Source: Weissella fangxianensis (GTDB lineage Bacteria; Bacillota; Bacilli; Lactobacillales; Lactobacillaceae). From it: 64,000 bases of DNA. Position 1 is the first letter of the stretch. Each line of letters begins with the position of its first letter. Shown here in pieces: positions 1 through 7,966 of the stretch. The position numbers were made by a program, and so were the translations under genes. The DNA is taken from NCBI RefSeq assembly GCF_024718545.1, contig NZ_JAMXDB010000005.1:1-64000 (forward strand), written 5' to 3'. The notes beneath the pieces were generated by a model. It had not been told where the DNA came from, ran no database searches, and worked only from the letters and a program-made list of their open reading frames with translations.

Positions 1-70
1 CGTATTTTATAAGGCGGAATACCTTGTAGATACATTGTGACAGCTTCAATTTGTACTTCTTTTGAAAACA
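1..70 (-). CDS. Transposase orfA-like protein, N-terminal fragment
   Basis: An ATG at 70-68 opens a frame that reads MFSKEVQIEAVTMYLQG and continues past the window edge. This resembles the N-terminal helix-turn-helix part of IS3-type OrfA proteins. Only 23 residues are visible, so the call rests on this short match plus the terminal-repeat-like sequence just upstream. The start codon follows directly after a strong hairpin, a common arrangement that shields IS transposase genes from outside transcription. Confidence 0.45.
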
Positions 71-75
71 TAGTA

Positions 76-118
76 AAACCCCGTAAGTTTTGGAAATTAC
101 TCCAACTTACGGGGTTCA
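76..118. terminator. Hairpin between IS transposase start and ABC operon
   Basis: AACCCCGTAAGTT and AACTTACGGGGTT form a near-perfect inverted repeat with a short A/T-rich loop. It could end the leftward ABC transporter mRNA and also lies inside the IS end, upstream of the transposase start. There is no long T run on either side, so it may act as a translation or transcription shield rather than an efficient terminator. Confidence 0.5.
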
Positions 119-168
119 GTTCAAAACAAGCAAATTGTTTCAACCTTTTTGTACTAAAGATATATTCA

Positions 169-828
169 TTACAAGACTGTAAATTGATGGTCTTTCAGTG
201 CTATTTGAACATCTGCCTCTTTGGCAATCTCGCGATCATGTGTAATTAAAATGACCGTTTTACCGTAATCATGAGCTAACTCTTTAAACAAGTTAACAAT
301 GATTATTGAATTCTCATGGTCTAAGTTTCCTGTCGCTTCATCGGCAGCAACAATTGGTGCATCAACCAGTAGCGCCCGAACGATAGCAACACGTTGCTGT
401 TCCCCGCCAGAAAGTTTCTGAACATTTTTAAAAGCCTGCACTTGATTAATACCGACTCGCGCTAACTGCTCTAAAATATATTGACGGTCACCTTTATGTG
501 ACGAACGCGTTATTGCCAAAGCTGTTTCAATGTTTTGGTAGGCTGTCATTGACGTTAATAAATTATACGATTGAAAAATCGTTGCCACATAACGTTGCCG
601 GTATTTGGTTAAGCCAATTTTGTTAATTGATACGCCATCAATCGCTATTTCACCTGCACGCGGTACATCCAGACCAGCTAGAAAGGATAAAATCGTCGTC
701 TTTCCTGAGCCAGACTCACCAATGATCGCATAAAACTTGTTAGATTCAAATGTTAAATTGACATTACTGTAGAGTTTGTTGGACTCATCAGTATACCAAT
801 GCGCTAATTTTTTAGTAGTTAATATCAT
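169..828 (-). CDS. ABC transporter ATP-binding protein (LolD/MacB type)
   Basis: This is a 219-aa ABC ATPase that would energise the membrane protein encoded just upstream. Walker A GESGSGKTT lies at residues 37-45, the signature LSGGEQQR near 138-145, and Walker B with its catalytic Glu (IVAADEAT) near 159-166. The length and the SGGEQQR signature fit the MacB/LolD/FtsE group that pairs with FtsX-fold permeases and moves peptides, lipids or antimicrobials rather than taking up nutrients. It starts 22 nt after the permease stop, so the two genes form an operon. The substrate cannot be read from the sequence. Confidence 0.9.
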   Translation of the reverse strand: MILTTKKLAHWYTDESNKLYSNVNLTFESNKFYAIIGESGSGKTTILSFLAGLDVPRAGEIAIDGVSINKIGLTKYRQRYVATIFQSYNLLTSMTAYQNIETALAITRSSHKGDRQYILEQLARVGINQVQAFKNVQKLSGGEQQRVAIVRALLVDAPIVAADEATGNLDHENSIIIVNLFKELAHDYGKTVILITHDREIAKEADVQIALKDHQFTVL

Positions 829-850
829 TTCATCTTCCTTAACTCTCTGG

Positions 851-2293
851 TTAATCCGCTTGTAAAATTTTCTTCGGTTTTAGTCGTAAAATCGTCATGC
901 CAGCACCACTAACTGACAACAAAGCAATCAAGATTGCAATACCACCTAACTCAGCAACTGCCATTGGCGTTAAGACAGTATTGATAGTCATTGGTTTTGT
1001 CGCTGATTGACCCATTGCACCATCGGTTATTTTGCCAGTAGCTGGTGCCCCATTGCCTTGGTGGTCTGATTTGTTTATATCGCCACCAGGGGCACCTTGT
1101 TTCATCGCAGACTGTTGCGAACTTTGCTGTTGTGAAACCAAACGTTCTGAAATTGGTCCAGAAGCTGCTGTCCCGGCAGCTGTCGCAATACCTAACGCCA
1201 CAACCAAAACAATTAACAATTCCGTAAATAACTGAGCAACTACCTTAACCTTAGTCTCCCCCAACGCGACTAAAATACCAATTTCATGCCGACGTTCACG
1301 TGTCATTAAGAGAATAATCAAACCAAGTATCAAAGCACCAGCAATCGCAACTACCCAAACAATCTTTGCAGCAAAGTTCGCAACGCCTTTCATTTGTTTG
1401 GCTGCTGACTTGTATGCCGCCGCATCGCTTGTTAGCGTCATGTTTGAATCATTCAAAATCTGCTTAGCTGCTTTAGTGAAGGCCTTTGTCTTTGATGAAT
1501 CGGTCATCGTGTAGGTTACATTTGAAACTTTTCCTTCAGTACCAGCCAATTCATTCGACAAAGTATACGAGGCATAGATTGTATTTGAAGGATCTTGGTG
1601 TGAAAAACCATTCGTGGTCGTTTTAGCGTTATAAATACCGACAATCTTCACTGATGTTTTCTTTGATGCATCCGAAGTATTGGCAAATTTAATGCGATCG
1701 CCTACCTTTAAATTATTAGCACTGGCTAGTTCAGATTCGATGACAACATTATTTTTATTTTCATCGCTGGCCTTGATACCTCGTCCACTGATCATCTTAG
1801 CTGTACCATCCGCAAAATTAGATGAACCAGCTGACGTACTAACACCATTAATTTGGATGCTCCCATTACTTGATGAGTTACCGAAAGGCCCACCCATACT
1901 TGAAGCAGACGAAGTCGAAACTGCATTAAAACCACTGGCGTTAACAGAAGCACTAGTTGATATATTGTATGATGCTACATTTGACAGTGCAGCAATCTTT
2001 TTAACTTTTGCAATTGTTGTTGTCGCCTGAGTGAACGATGGCTGCTGATTACTTTTCGATGAAGATGATGACATTTTTTTCTGCATCTTTTGCATCATCT
2101 TTTCTCGATTTTGTGACAAGGTAACAGTCGATCCAACTGAATTAGTCGCTGTCTTGGCCGACATTAATGCGGCATTTTGAATGATTAATCCTGCCATCAC
2201 AAACATCAAAACAACACTAGCAGTAATTATCAGCAAAACGGTCCGTCCTTTGCGGGACCACAGGGTAATCCCTGCTCGTTTAATAAAATTCAT
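851..2293 (-). CDS. ABC transporter permease, MacB/FtsX-like
   Basis: This is a 480-aa permease with the MacB plan: one N-terminal membrane segment (about residues 15-40), a large extracytoplasmic domain rich in Ser, Thr and Asn, and three C-terminal membrane segments. The frame is open back to 2362, but the ATG at 2293 has GGAG at good spacing while the upstream one has no ribosome site, so the shorter form is preferred. A low-complexity Gln/Ser/Gly stretch (about residues 375-430) is inserted between the second and third C-terminal helices, which is unusual. Operon with the following ATPase; substrate unknown. Confidence 0.85.
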   Translation of the reverse strand: MNFIKRAGITLWSRKGRTVLLIITASVVLMFVMAGLIIQNAALMSAKTATNSVGSTVTLSQNREKMMQKMQKKMSSSSSKSNQQPSFTQATTTIAKVKKIAALSNVASYNISTSASVNASGFNAVSTSSASSMGGPFGNSSSNGSIQINGVSTSAGSSNFADGTAKMISGRGIKASDENKNNVVIESELASANNLKVGDRIKFANTSDASKKTSVKIVGIYNAKTTTNGFSHQDPSNTIYASYTLSNELAGTEGKVSNVTYTMTDSSKTKAFTKAAKQILNDSNMTLTSDAAAYKSAAKQMKGVANFAAKIVWVVAIAGALILGLIILLMTRERRHEIGILVALGETKVKVVAQLFTELLIVLVVALGIATAAGTAASGPISERLVSQQQSSQQSAMKQGAPGGDINKSDHQGNGAPATGKITDGAMGQSATKPMTINTVLTPMAVAELGGIAILIALLSVSGAGMTILRLKPKKILQAD

Positions 2294-2470
2294 GTTTTTG
2301 ACTCCACTTCCGAATAATTTATGAGGTTTGAATAATTTTATTCTATGTGGACGAACTTTCATAAATGTTAAACTAGGCTCAACTGAAACTTAATAAGTGT
2401 CCATATTATCGCAAACCAACTTTTCTTATCCCACCCGCTTATATTTTTGTACCAAATACAGGATTGTATA

Positions 2471-2509
2471 TAAAAACGCTTACATTATTCGGGATGTTTC
2501 ATGTATAAT
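2471..2509 (+). promoter_or_regulatory. Promoter with cre-like site upstream of the SDR gene
   Basis: The -10 TATAAT (2504-2509, preceded by TG) and a weak -35 TTACAT (2480-2485) are 18 bp apart. TAAAAACGCTTACA at 2471-2484 matches the CcpA cre consensus TGWAANCGNTNWCA except at the second base, and it overlaps the -35. This position would let CcpA block the promoter when preferred sugars are present. Promoter and cre are read from the sequence; control by CcpA is inferred. Confidence 0.6.
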
Positions 2510-2558
2510 ATTCTTGTAAGTAATTCTAAACTCATTTATTTGAAAGGGGGATAATATA

Positions 2559-3293
2559 ATGGGAAAATTTACAGATAAGGTAGCAATTGTCACTGGTGGT
2601 GCATCAGGAATTGATTTAGCAACTGCCAAAGAATTAATGGCAGAAGGTGCTAAAGTCGTCATTTCGGATCTATCTGATAAAGGATCAGACGTTGCGGCTT
2701 CATTGGGGAATGAAGATCAAGTTATTTTTATAAAAACTAATGTCACTGATGAAGACGACATTAAACACGTTATTTCAGAAACAGTTGCTCATTTCGGCTC
2801 ATTAGACATTATGGTTGCCAACGCAGGTATTGCACGTGATGGTAATATTACAGACATGTCTTATGACCAATGGCGTTCGACGATCGACATCAATTTGAGT
2901 GGTGTTTTCTTGTCTGATAAGTATGCCATCGAGCAAATGCGCACACAAAAAAACGGTGGAGCCATTGTTAACATGGGGTCAATTCATAGCTTCGTTGGAA
3001 AAGTTGGTGTGACAGCCTATGCATCTGCCAAGGGTGGTGTTAAGTTGCTAACACAAACTTTGGGAGCAACCTATGCTTCAGAAGGTATCCGTGTTAACGC
3101 TGTTGCACCAGGATACATTGACACACCATTACTCGATGGTCATGATAAGGCATCCCTAGTGAACTTGCATCCAGCAGGTCGTCTAGGAAAGCCAGAAGAA
3201 ATTGGTAAAGCAGTTTCGTTCTTGGCAAGTGATGATGCATCATTCGTTAATGGTACGACCTTACTAGTTGATGGTGGTTATACAGCCATCTAA
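2559..3293 (+). CDS. Short-chain dehydrogenase/reductase (acetoin reductase / FabG-like)
   Basis: This is a 244-aa classical SDR. The NAG motif near residue 88, a Ser in MGSIHS near 140 and YASAK starting at Tyr154 form the usual catalytic set. The C-terminal PGYIDTPL and NGTTLLVDGGY segments are typical of FabG and acetoin/diacetyl reductases. The nucleotide-binding motif, normally TGxxxGxG, reads TGGASGID: the last glycine is Asp19. That change could affect cofactor binding. AAAGGGGG lies 8 nt before the ATG. Monocistronic, with a cre-overlapped promoter in front and a terminator behind, which would suit a fermentative reductase; the exact substrate is not decidable. Confidence 0.85.
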   Translation: MGKFTDKVAIVTGGASGIDLATAKELMAEGAKVVISDLSDKGSDVAASLGNEDQVIFIKTNVTDEDDIKHVISETVAHFGSLDIMVANAGIARDGNITDMSYDQWRSTIDINLSGVFLSDKYAIEQMRTQKNGGAIVNMGSIHSFVGKVGVTAYASAKGGVKLLTQTLGATYASEGIRVNAVAPGYIDTPLLDGHDKASLVNLHPAGRLGKPEEIGKAVSFLASDDASFVNGTTLLVDGGYTAI

Positions 3294-3330
3294 ATAAAAT
3301 TGAATGACCGATTAATGTTGGTCTAAGAAG

Positions 3331-3365
3331 AAGAGGTTGGGACAAAACAACGGTCCCAACCTCTT
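3331..3365 (+). terminator. Terminator of the SDR gene
   Basis: AAGAGGTTGGGAC and GTCCCAACCTCTT form a perfect 13-bp stem with a 9-nt loop, 37 bp after the SDR stop, followed by a short T-rich stretch. It also forms the left edge of a larger palindromic intergenic element. Confidence 0.75.
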
Positions 3366-3545
3366 TGTGCTAAAAATGCATTAATTATAAGGCTATAAAT
3401 TTTATAGCATAAACGCGTTCCAAAAGTCTGAAGCCTCAATGTAACACAATTTACGCCATTCTTGTCCTTCGCTTTGCTTCGGCCAAAAATGACGCAAATT
3501 GTGTTACACACCGGCTTCAAAGCGACTTTTGTCCCGCTCTCTTTT
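3331..3545. repeat. Palindromic intergenic element, MITE-like
   Basis: This 215-bp stretch between two genes is a nested inverted repeat. The outer arms read GAGGTTGGGACAAAA on the left and, inverted, GAGAGCGGGACAAAA on the right. Inside, GTAACACAATTT at about 3440 pairs with AAATTGTGTTAC at about 3500 around a short apical hairpin, and flanking blocks containing CAAAAGTC pair as well. No credible coding frame is present. This fits a non-autonomous mobile element or a structured RNA repeat; copy number in the genome would decide. Confidence 0.5.
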
Positions 3546-3589
3546 ATATTAGTTTTATTAGTTAGTAGATTGTTTTAAAAGACATCAAA

Positions 3590-3627
3590 AAAAGAACCCT
3601 ACTAACCGAAATTAGTAAGGTTCTTTT
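3590..3627 (-). terminator. Terminator of the rplU-rpmA operon
   Basis: On the minus strand, AAGAACCTTACTAA and TTAGTAGGGTTCTT form a 14-bp stem with one mismatch and a 6-nt loop, followed by an uninterrupted T run. It lies 10 nt past the rpmA stop. Confidence 0.85.
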
Positions 3628-3636
3628 AATCGCTAA

Positions 3637-3948
3637 TTACTTAGCAATGATTTCTTTGTATTCTTCACGAGATACAACTGATACTTGGCGCTTGTCACGG
3701 CCCATACGACCGAACTTTACAACACCATCAGTCAGTGCAAACAATGTATCATCGTTACCGCGACCAACGTTAACACCTGGGTAGATGTGAGTACCACGTT
3801 GGCGGTAAATGATTGATCCAGCTTTGATTTCTTGTCCGTCGGCACGCTTTGTACCTAGACGACGACCAGCTGAGTCACGACCGTTGGCTGATGAACCACC
3901 ACCTTTGTGGTGAGCAAGCATCGTCAAGTTATTCAAATTTAATTGCAT
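3637..3948 (-). CDS. rpmA: 50S ribosomal protein L27
   Basis: This 103-aa protein carries the L27 core ([18 protein letters not shown], then [10 protein letters not shown] and the [10 protein letters not shown] block). L27 sits at the peptidyl-transferase centre. As in other Firmicutes there is an N-terminal extension ahead of AHHKGG, normally removed by the Prp protease after a Leu-x-x-Phe-like motif. Here the extension reads [12 protein letters not shown], with Leu where Phe is usual. Only 25 nt separate this gene from rplU, so the prp (ysxB) gene that commonly lies between them is absent at this locus. Confidence 0.95.
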   Translation of the reverse strand: MQLNLNNLTMLAHHKGGGSSANGRDSAGRRLGTKRADGQEIKAGSIIYRQRGTHIYPGVNVGRGNDDTLFALTDGVVKFGRMGRDKRQVSVVSREEYKEIIAK

Positions 3949-3973
3949 GATTTAAATCCTCCTATCCGATGGC

Positions 3974-4276
3974 TTAGGCAATTGAGTCAATGACAACCTT
4001 AGAATAAGGTTGGCGGTGACCTTGCTTAGCATGTGAGTGCTTCTTTGGCTTGTACTTGAAAGTAACAACCTTCTTTTCCTTACCTTGCTTCTCAACAGTT
4101 CCTGAAACAGTAACACCTTCAACGTAAGGTGCACCTACTTTGCCATCAGCGAAGACAACTTTGTCAAAGACAACCTTGTCACCTTCTGCGGCATCCAACT
4201 TCTCGACGTAAATTACGTCGCCGGCAGAAACTTTGTATTGCTTTCCACCGTTCTCAATGATTGCATATGCTGCCAT
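3974..4276 (-). CDS. rplU: 50S ribosomal protein L21
   Basis: This is a 100-aa L21 beginning [16 protein letters not shown], the conserved N-terminus, and ending with the [19 protein letters not shown]-binding tail. The frame is open further upstream to 4396, but that part overlaps the leader RNA, and the ATG at 4276 follows GGAGG, so the short form is taken. First gene of the rplU-rpmA operon. Confidence 0.95.
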   Translation of the reverse strand: MAAYAIIENGGKQYKVSAGDVIYVEKLDAAEGDKVVFDKVVFADGKVGAPYVEGVTVSGTVEKQGKEKKVVTFKYKPKKHSHAKQGHRQPYSKVVIDSIA

Positions 4277-4287
4277 GAGTCTGTAGA

Positions 4288-4395
4288 CCTCCATAAAAAA
4301 TTTTTGTAAAAACTTAGACTCACCAAAGCCCGCGAACTCAAAGAATTGCTTAATACAGGCCATGAGTGGTTGCAGTTTGTGAGATTCCACAAACA
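4288..4395 (-). promoter_or_regulatory. L21 leader (ribosomal protein autoregulatory RNA), probable
   Basis: About 110 nt between the inferred promoter and the rplU ribosome site can fold, and on the minus strand hold GGCCTGTATTAAGCA and a G/C-rich patch (TTCGCGGGCTTTGG). This position and content resemble the L21 leader family found before rplU in Firmicutes, thought to bind L21 and down-regulate the operon. I recognise it by position and general look; a covariance-model scan would be decisive. Confidence 0.55.
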
Positions 4396-4482
4396 CAACG
4401 TAAACTATTATAACCTAGTCAACACACAAATTCAATGATAATGCGTTAGTTCAAGTAAATAAGTATTACAAATACAAAAATA

Positions 4483-4518
4483 GCCTTGGGAGCGTTGATT
4501 TATCAACATTCCCAAGGC
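4483..4518 (-). terminator. Orphaned terminator of tRNA-Arg
   Basis: GCCTTGGGA pairs with TCCCAAGGC, and an inner GTTGAT with ATCAAC. On the minus strand the hairpin is followed by TATTTTTGTATTT. In the unlysogenised chromosome it would lie just after the 3' end of the tRNA-Arg gene now 43.5 kb away, so it is almost certainly that gene's native terminator, cut off by prophage insertion. Confidence 0.75.
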
Positions 4519-4525
4519 CATATTG

Positions 4526-4542
4526 ATGCAACTGGTGGGACT
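4526..4542. other. Prophage attachment site, left (17-bp core)
   Basis: ATGCAACTGGTGGGACT is identical to 48074-48090. The match breaks immediately on both sides. It is the duplicated 3' end of tRNA-Arg; the complete tRNA is regenerated at the other end. Confidence 0.92.
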
Positions 4543-4578
4543 AGCGAATGTTATTACTTCAACGATTGTACACCTATT

Positions 4579-4598
4579 GCAGTAACTATGCGGTAATT
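4579..4598 (+). repeat. Putative integrase arm-type sites, left arm
   Basis: GCAGTAACT (4579-4587) and GCGGTAATT (4590-4598) are two degenerate copies of the GCAGTAAAT motif repeated beside the integrase gene. They are spaced 11 bp start to start, as there. This spacing, one turn of DNA, and the location about 40 bp inside the core suggest integrase N-terminal domain binding sites. Confidence 0.5.
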
Positions 4599-4709
4599 TT
4601 TTCTACCTATACAAAAAACCGCAAGACTGGGAAACTTTAATTAAGGATAAAGAAAATATTGTTGTCTATATATGGTATATTAAATTTGATAAATTTTCGG
4701 AGGTGTAAC

Positions 4710-6509
4710 ATGAAAAAGCATATTCAGCCAATAATTATCATTTTTCTTGCTTCTATATTTGTAGTCAGTCCAATTATTTTAAATAAAACTCCAGTTTTAG
4801 GAGTTGATGGATATTTTCACTACGGAAGGATATATGAAGCTGCAATGCAAATTAAACACTTTAATTTTTCAGTGCTTAATCTGTACTCGTTTCAGCAGTC
4901 AGGGCGTATAGTAAATGAAGTTTATAGTCCTTTTTTGACTTATGTACTCGGTATCATACTATTGTTGTCTGGTTCTTGGTTAAAATTTCAAGTCATCATA
5001 AATATTTTAGTACTTTTTATTGCTGGCATTTCTGCATACTATGTTTCTATAAGACTTCATTTAAACGAGAAATTTAGCATCGCTTTAGGAATTATTTATT
5101 TAACTTCTAACGCTGTTGCCTCTTTTCTAATTGTTACCGGTTGGCGTTCAATAGGGTTAGCTTTCTTGCCATTAATGATCTTACCTATATTTGACATGCT
5201 ACAAGGTAATTTTAAATTAAAAAATTCACTTATATTGGCATTAGCCGTAAGCATACAAGTTCAGGGACATTTGCTAAGCGCTGCATTTGCAGTTCCTGTC
5301 TTAATTGCTCCTTTTGTTATTGGATTCATTCAAACACATAATAAGTGGTTGATGATACGCTATTTATTCATCTCTATTGCTTCAACCATTTTATTATGTT
5401 TAAATTCAATTTTGCCTTTTCTACAACTATCAAAAAATAATATCTTAGTACCACCTACTAAAATAGACGTTACTAATGCTATTTTCAATCCATTTAATGT
5501 GTTCACAAATAACGATATTCCTTTTTTTGGTAATCGTGTTTCTTTTACAGATAATATTTTGGCTATACTAGTTATTCTAGGTATTACAATTGTCATCTTA
5601 TACTGGAAAAATGTATCTAACCTCAGCAAAGTGCTTACTCTCTCTGGGTTTACCTATTTTTTTCTAGGTAGCAACTTAATGCCATGGCCTACTATTCAAC
5701 ATCACGTTCCAGTTATCTTGAATTTCTTACAGTTCTCCTTCAGATTCACTGTTCTGGGAGATGCTTTTGTATTGATTGGTGCTCCATTAGCAGTAAATGA
5801 ATTGATTAAAAATCTTCCTGATACATTTAAAAGAACAACAGAATTACTTCTTGTAATGTTATCCATTACTAGCGTTATAAATCTAGCAGTAAGTGTATCA
5901 GATAATGTTATTTCAAATTACAGAAAAACTACTACTGTCGCACAAAGTGCCGCAATCAATCCAAAAGATTTGAGGCTTAATCCAATGGATGGTCATCCAG
6001 TGAATACAACAACTGATCTAAGAGCAGCTTGGAGTAATCGAGACTTAAGTCAACTCATAAATACAGTAGATCGAACAACGCCAGATTACTTACCTATTAC
6101 TAAAGTCAACAATAATGAAGATTACTATGGACTATATACTAAACATGTTTTAGAAAAACACAGTTTATTTAATAAAAATGTACGATCACATGGAATTTTG
6201 CATATTTCTTGGTCCCAAAATAAAGCACACCAAATTGAGGTACCTGCCTTTATATATAAAAATACAAGTGCATATCTTAACGGCAAAAAATTAAATGCTA
6301 CAACTATTTCTAAGACACCAATTGGAACAATAAATCTTAATGGTGTTAAAGGTAAAAATTCACTTACACTACAATATAAAACTAGTCACATATTTAATCT
6401 TATGGTCATCGTGTCTGATTTGAGTTGGTTAATTTTAATTGGTTATTTTATATTTATGAACACGTTGGTAAGATCTGATAAAGAAATATCTAAATCAATA
6501 CCACAGTAA
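4710..6509 (+). CDS. Phage-borne GT-C-like polytopic membrane protein (probable lysogenic conversion gene)
   Basis: This is a 599-aa protein with about eleven membrane helices, a first external loop LGVDGYFHYGR after helix 1, a C-terminal extracytoplasmic domain (about residues 410-560) and a final helix. The layout matches GT-C glycosyltransferases and the membrane proteins labelled 6-pyruvoyl-tetrahydropterin synthase-related or YfhO-like; the chromosomal YfhO in this window has a comparable TVDLGQQYIDF loop. The ATG at 4710 follows CGGAGGTG, better than the upstream in-frame start at 4659. It lies between attL and the lysin on the strand opposite to the lytic genes, with its own terminator, the usual place for genes expressed in the lysogen. 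It is very AT-rich. Surface glycan modification is inferred. Confidence 0.65.
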   Translation: MKKHIQPIIIIFLASIFVVSPIILNKTPVLGVDGYFHYGRIYEAAMQIKHFNFSVLNLYSFQQSGRIVNEVYSPFLTYVLGIILLLSGSWLKFQVIINILVLFIAGISAYYVSIRLHLNEKFSIALGIIYLTSNAVASFLIVTGWRSIGLAFLPLMILPIFDMLQGNFKLKNSLILALAVSIQVQGHLLSAAFAVPVLIAPFVIGFIQTHNKWLMIRYLFISIASTILLCLNSILPFLQLSKNNILVPPTKIDVTNAIFNPFNVFTNNDIPFFGNRVSFTDNILAILVILGITIVILYWKNVSNLSKVLTLSGFTYFFLGSNLMPWPTIQHHVPVILNFLQFSFRFTVLGDAFVLIGAPLAVNELIKNLPDTFKRTTELLLVMLSITSVINLAVSVSDNVISNYRKTTTVAQSAAINPKDLRLNPMDGHPVNTTTDLRAAWSNRDLSQLINTVDRTTPDYLPITKVNNNEDYYGLYTKHVLEKHSLFNKNVRSHGILHISWSQNKAHQIEVPAFIYKNTSAYLNGKKLNATTISKTPIGTINLNGVKGKNSLTLQYKTSHIFNLMVIVSDLSWLILIGYFIFMNTLVRSDKEISKSIPQ

Positions 6510-6515
6510 ACACAA

Positions 6516-6557
6516 AAAGCCCACTAAGCTATTCAATCGAATAACCTAGTGGGCTTT
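6516..6557. terminator. Bidirectional terminator between conversion gene and lysin
   Basis: AAAGCCCACTA and TAGTGGGCTTT form the outer stem, extended by TATTC/GAATA around a short loop, with T-rich sequence on both strands. It can end both the rightward conversion gene and the leftward late transcript after the lysin. Confidence 0.85.
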
Positions 6558-6561
6558 AATT

Positions 6562-7653
6562 TTATTTAGCTAATAATGAATTGGCATTGTACCAAACGTT
6601 GCCATATCGTCCTTCAACAATACCAGCACCATTTGAGTTGTTATCGTATTGATCAATCGTTCCGTAGTTGTAACCACGCATGAACTTAACCTGATCACCT
6701 ACGCGAGTTGCTGCATAGTTACCACGAGTCACATTATCCAACATTGCTAGCGGAATACCATTAGCCGTCCAGTTAGCATCCTTGCCACCTGCCAGGTCAT
6801 AGTTGATAGCTTGCCACATGCCATTTGCATAAGCGATCTTGTCAACACGGAATGACTTGTAAGCCGTGAAGCGATTACCAGCGTTCTTAAATTTTTTGAT
6901 AGCTGATGTGTCCTTATTCACTACTGGCTTAGATGGTGTCACGTTTGGCACAACAACATCCTTATCAGTACCTGCCGTGAAGAAATTGTCGTACAGAATT
7001 GAAGCATCAAAACGCCCTAATGAACTAGCGAAACGTTGATTAGACGTCCATTGCCATGCGTGTTCAGTTGAGTAATGCTTCATGGCTGATGTTGGCACGT
7101 ATGGATATTGTGCGATCCACGCTTTTTCACCTGCAGGGCTTACTGCTAATGCTGAACCACCGGTATAAGTCGTTGAACGATAACCATAGGCACGAACACG
7201 GTTCTCAAAAGCATTCGCTACTGATTGCATTGCTGAGCCCATGCGCAATTGATAAGGTTGCTCAATATCAACTGCTAGTACGGCACCAACTGGCAAACCG
7301 TCCGCCTTAGCCATTCGTGCTGCATAGTCAGCCTCTTGGATAGCAGCAGTGGTTGTTGTTGCATGTAGATAGTGATACCCGTTAATGTACACACCAGCTT
7401 GCTTAGCAGCAGCAATGTTACCTCGTGCCGTGTAATCATGAAAGCCAACACCTTCACTGATTTTAGTAGTGACAGCTTTCAATCCATAGTTGTTACGCAT
7501 ATAGACGAACTCTGGTGATGTCATTTGACCATTGTGGTTAGATGTGTCGACCATATCCACACGAGGTGTATCAGCATGGGCAGTAGTTTCACTAACGCCA
7601 CCTAACGCTAAGATTGCCCCAGCGGCTAAGACAAGTGTCTTAATTTTATTCAT
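6562..7653 (-). CDS. Secreted GH25 lysozyme (phage endolysin) with signal peptide
   Basis: This is a 363-aa lysin. Residues 1-27 are a classic Sec signal peptide (two Lys, a hydrophobic core, AHA before DTP). Residues about 30-225 form a GH25 muramidase: VDMVDTSNHNG at the front and AVDIEQ hold the Asp and Asp/Glu expected in the active site. The C-terminal about 110 residues (from NAGNRF) look like an SH3-like wall-binding domain of unassigned type. A lysin with an export signal can reach the wall without the holin, as described for the Oenococcus phage fOg44 lysin; holin then times its activation. It overlaps the holin gene by 8 bp. Confidence 0.9.
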   Translation of the reverse strand: MNKIKTLVLAAGAILALGGVSETTAHADTPRVDMVDTSNHNGQMTSPEFVYMRNNYGLKAVTTKISEGVGFHDYTARGNIAAAKQAGVYINGYHYLHATTTTAAIQEADYAARMAKADGLPVGAVLAVDIEQPYQLRMGSAMQSVANAFENRVRAYGYRSTTYTGGSALAVSPAGEKAWIAQYPYVPTSAMKHYSTEHAWQWTSNQRFASSLGRFDASILYDNFFTAGTDKDVVVPNVTPSKPVVNKDTSAIKKFKNAGNRFTAYKSFRVDKIAYANGMWQAINYDLAGGKDANWTANGIPLAMLDNVTRGNYAATRVGDQVKFMRGYNYGTIDQYDNNSNGAGIVEGRYGNVWYNANSLLAK

Positions 7654-7966
7654 CTGTCATTCCTTTCAGTTTTGTGACTGCCAATTCAATGACAGTATCC
7701 AATTGCTTGTCATCAAACTTCACGCCTAACTTGTTGGCGCTTAATCGTTCAGCTAAAAATGACATTGCTGACTTTTTCTTATCCGTTGAACTGTGCAGAT
7801 GAGTTTCTGCATATTGCACCGCCTGCATTGCCCACTCGTTGAGTAGTAGCAAGTTCTTATTCTTTGTGTGGGCAACTAAAAAACGGCTACCAGAGTAAGC
7901 CAGTGCCGTTAATAAACCTGTATTCCAAAGGAACAATATGATGTTCCCGATTTGTTGTAAATTCAA
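7646..7966 (-). CDS. Phage holin, LLH family
   Basis: This 106-aa protein has one N-terminal membrane helix (about residues 5-28) and a charged, helical remainder ending KLKGMTDE, the plan of the LLH holin family found next to lysins in lactobacillus phages. It lies directly upstream of the lysin and overlaps it. Its role would be to depolarise or permeabilise the membrane at the end of the lytic cycle. Confidence 0.85.
   Translation of the reverse strand: MNLQQIGNIILFLWNTGLLTALAYSGSRFLVAHTKNKNLLLLNEWAMQAVQYAETHLHSSTDKKKSAMSFLAERLSANKLGVKFDDKQLDTVIELAVTKLKGMTDE

Larger units (their letters stand above)
1..123 (-). mobile_element. End of an IS3-family-like insertion sequence (partial)
   Basis: Read on the minus strand, the sequence beginning at 123 starts TGAACTGAACCCCGTAAG, which resembles the terminal inverted repeat typical of IS3-family elements (TGAACTG followed by a C-rich stretch). 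A reading frame resembling the start of an orfA transposase begins about 50 bp inside and runs off the window edge. The other end of the element lies outside the window, so family assignment is by resemblance only. The element sits 46 bp beyond the stop of the ABC ATPase gene and does not interrupt it. Confidence 0.55.

Noticed and set aside
1680-2030. 116-codon + strand frame opposite the ABC permease
   Set aside because: Shadow frame without initiation signals.
4277-4396. N-terminally extended L21 starting at 4396
   Set aside because: The extra residues coincide with the leader RNA; the standard L21 N-terminus and ribosome site are at 4276.
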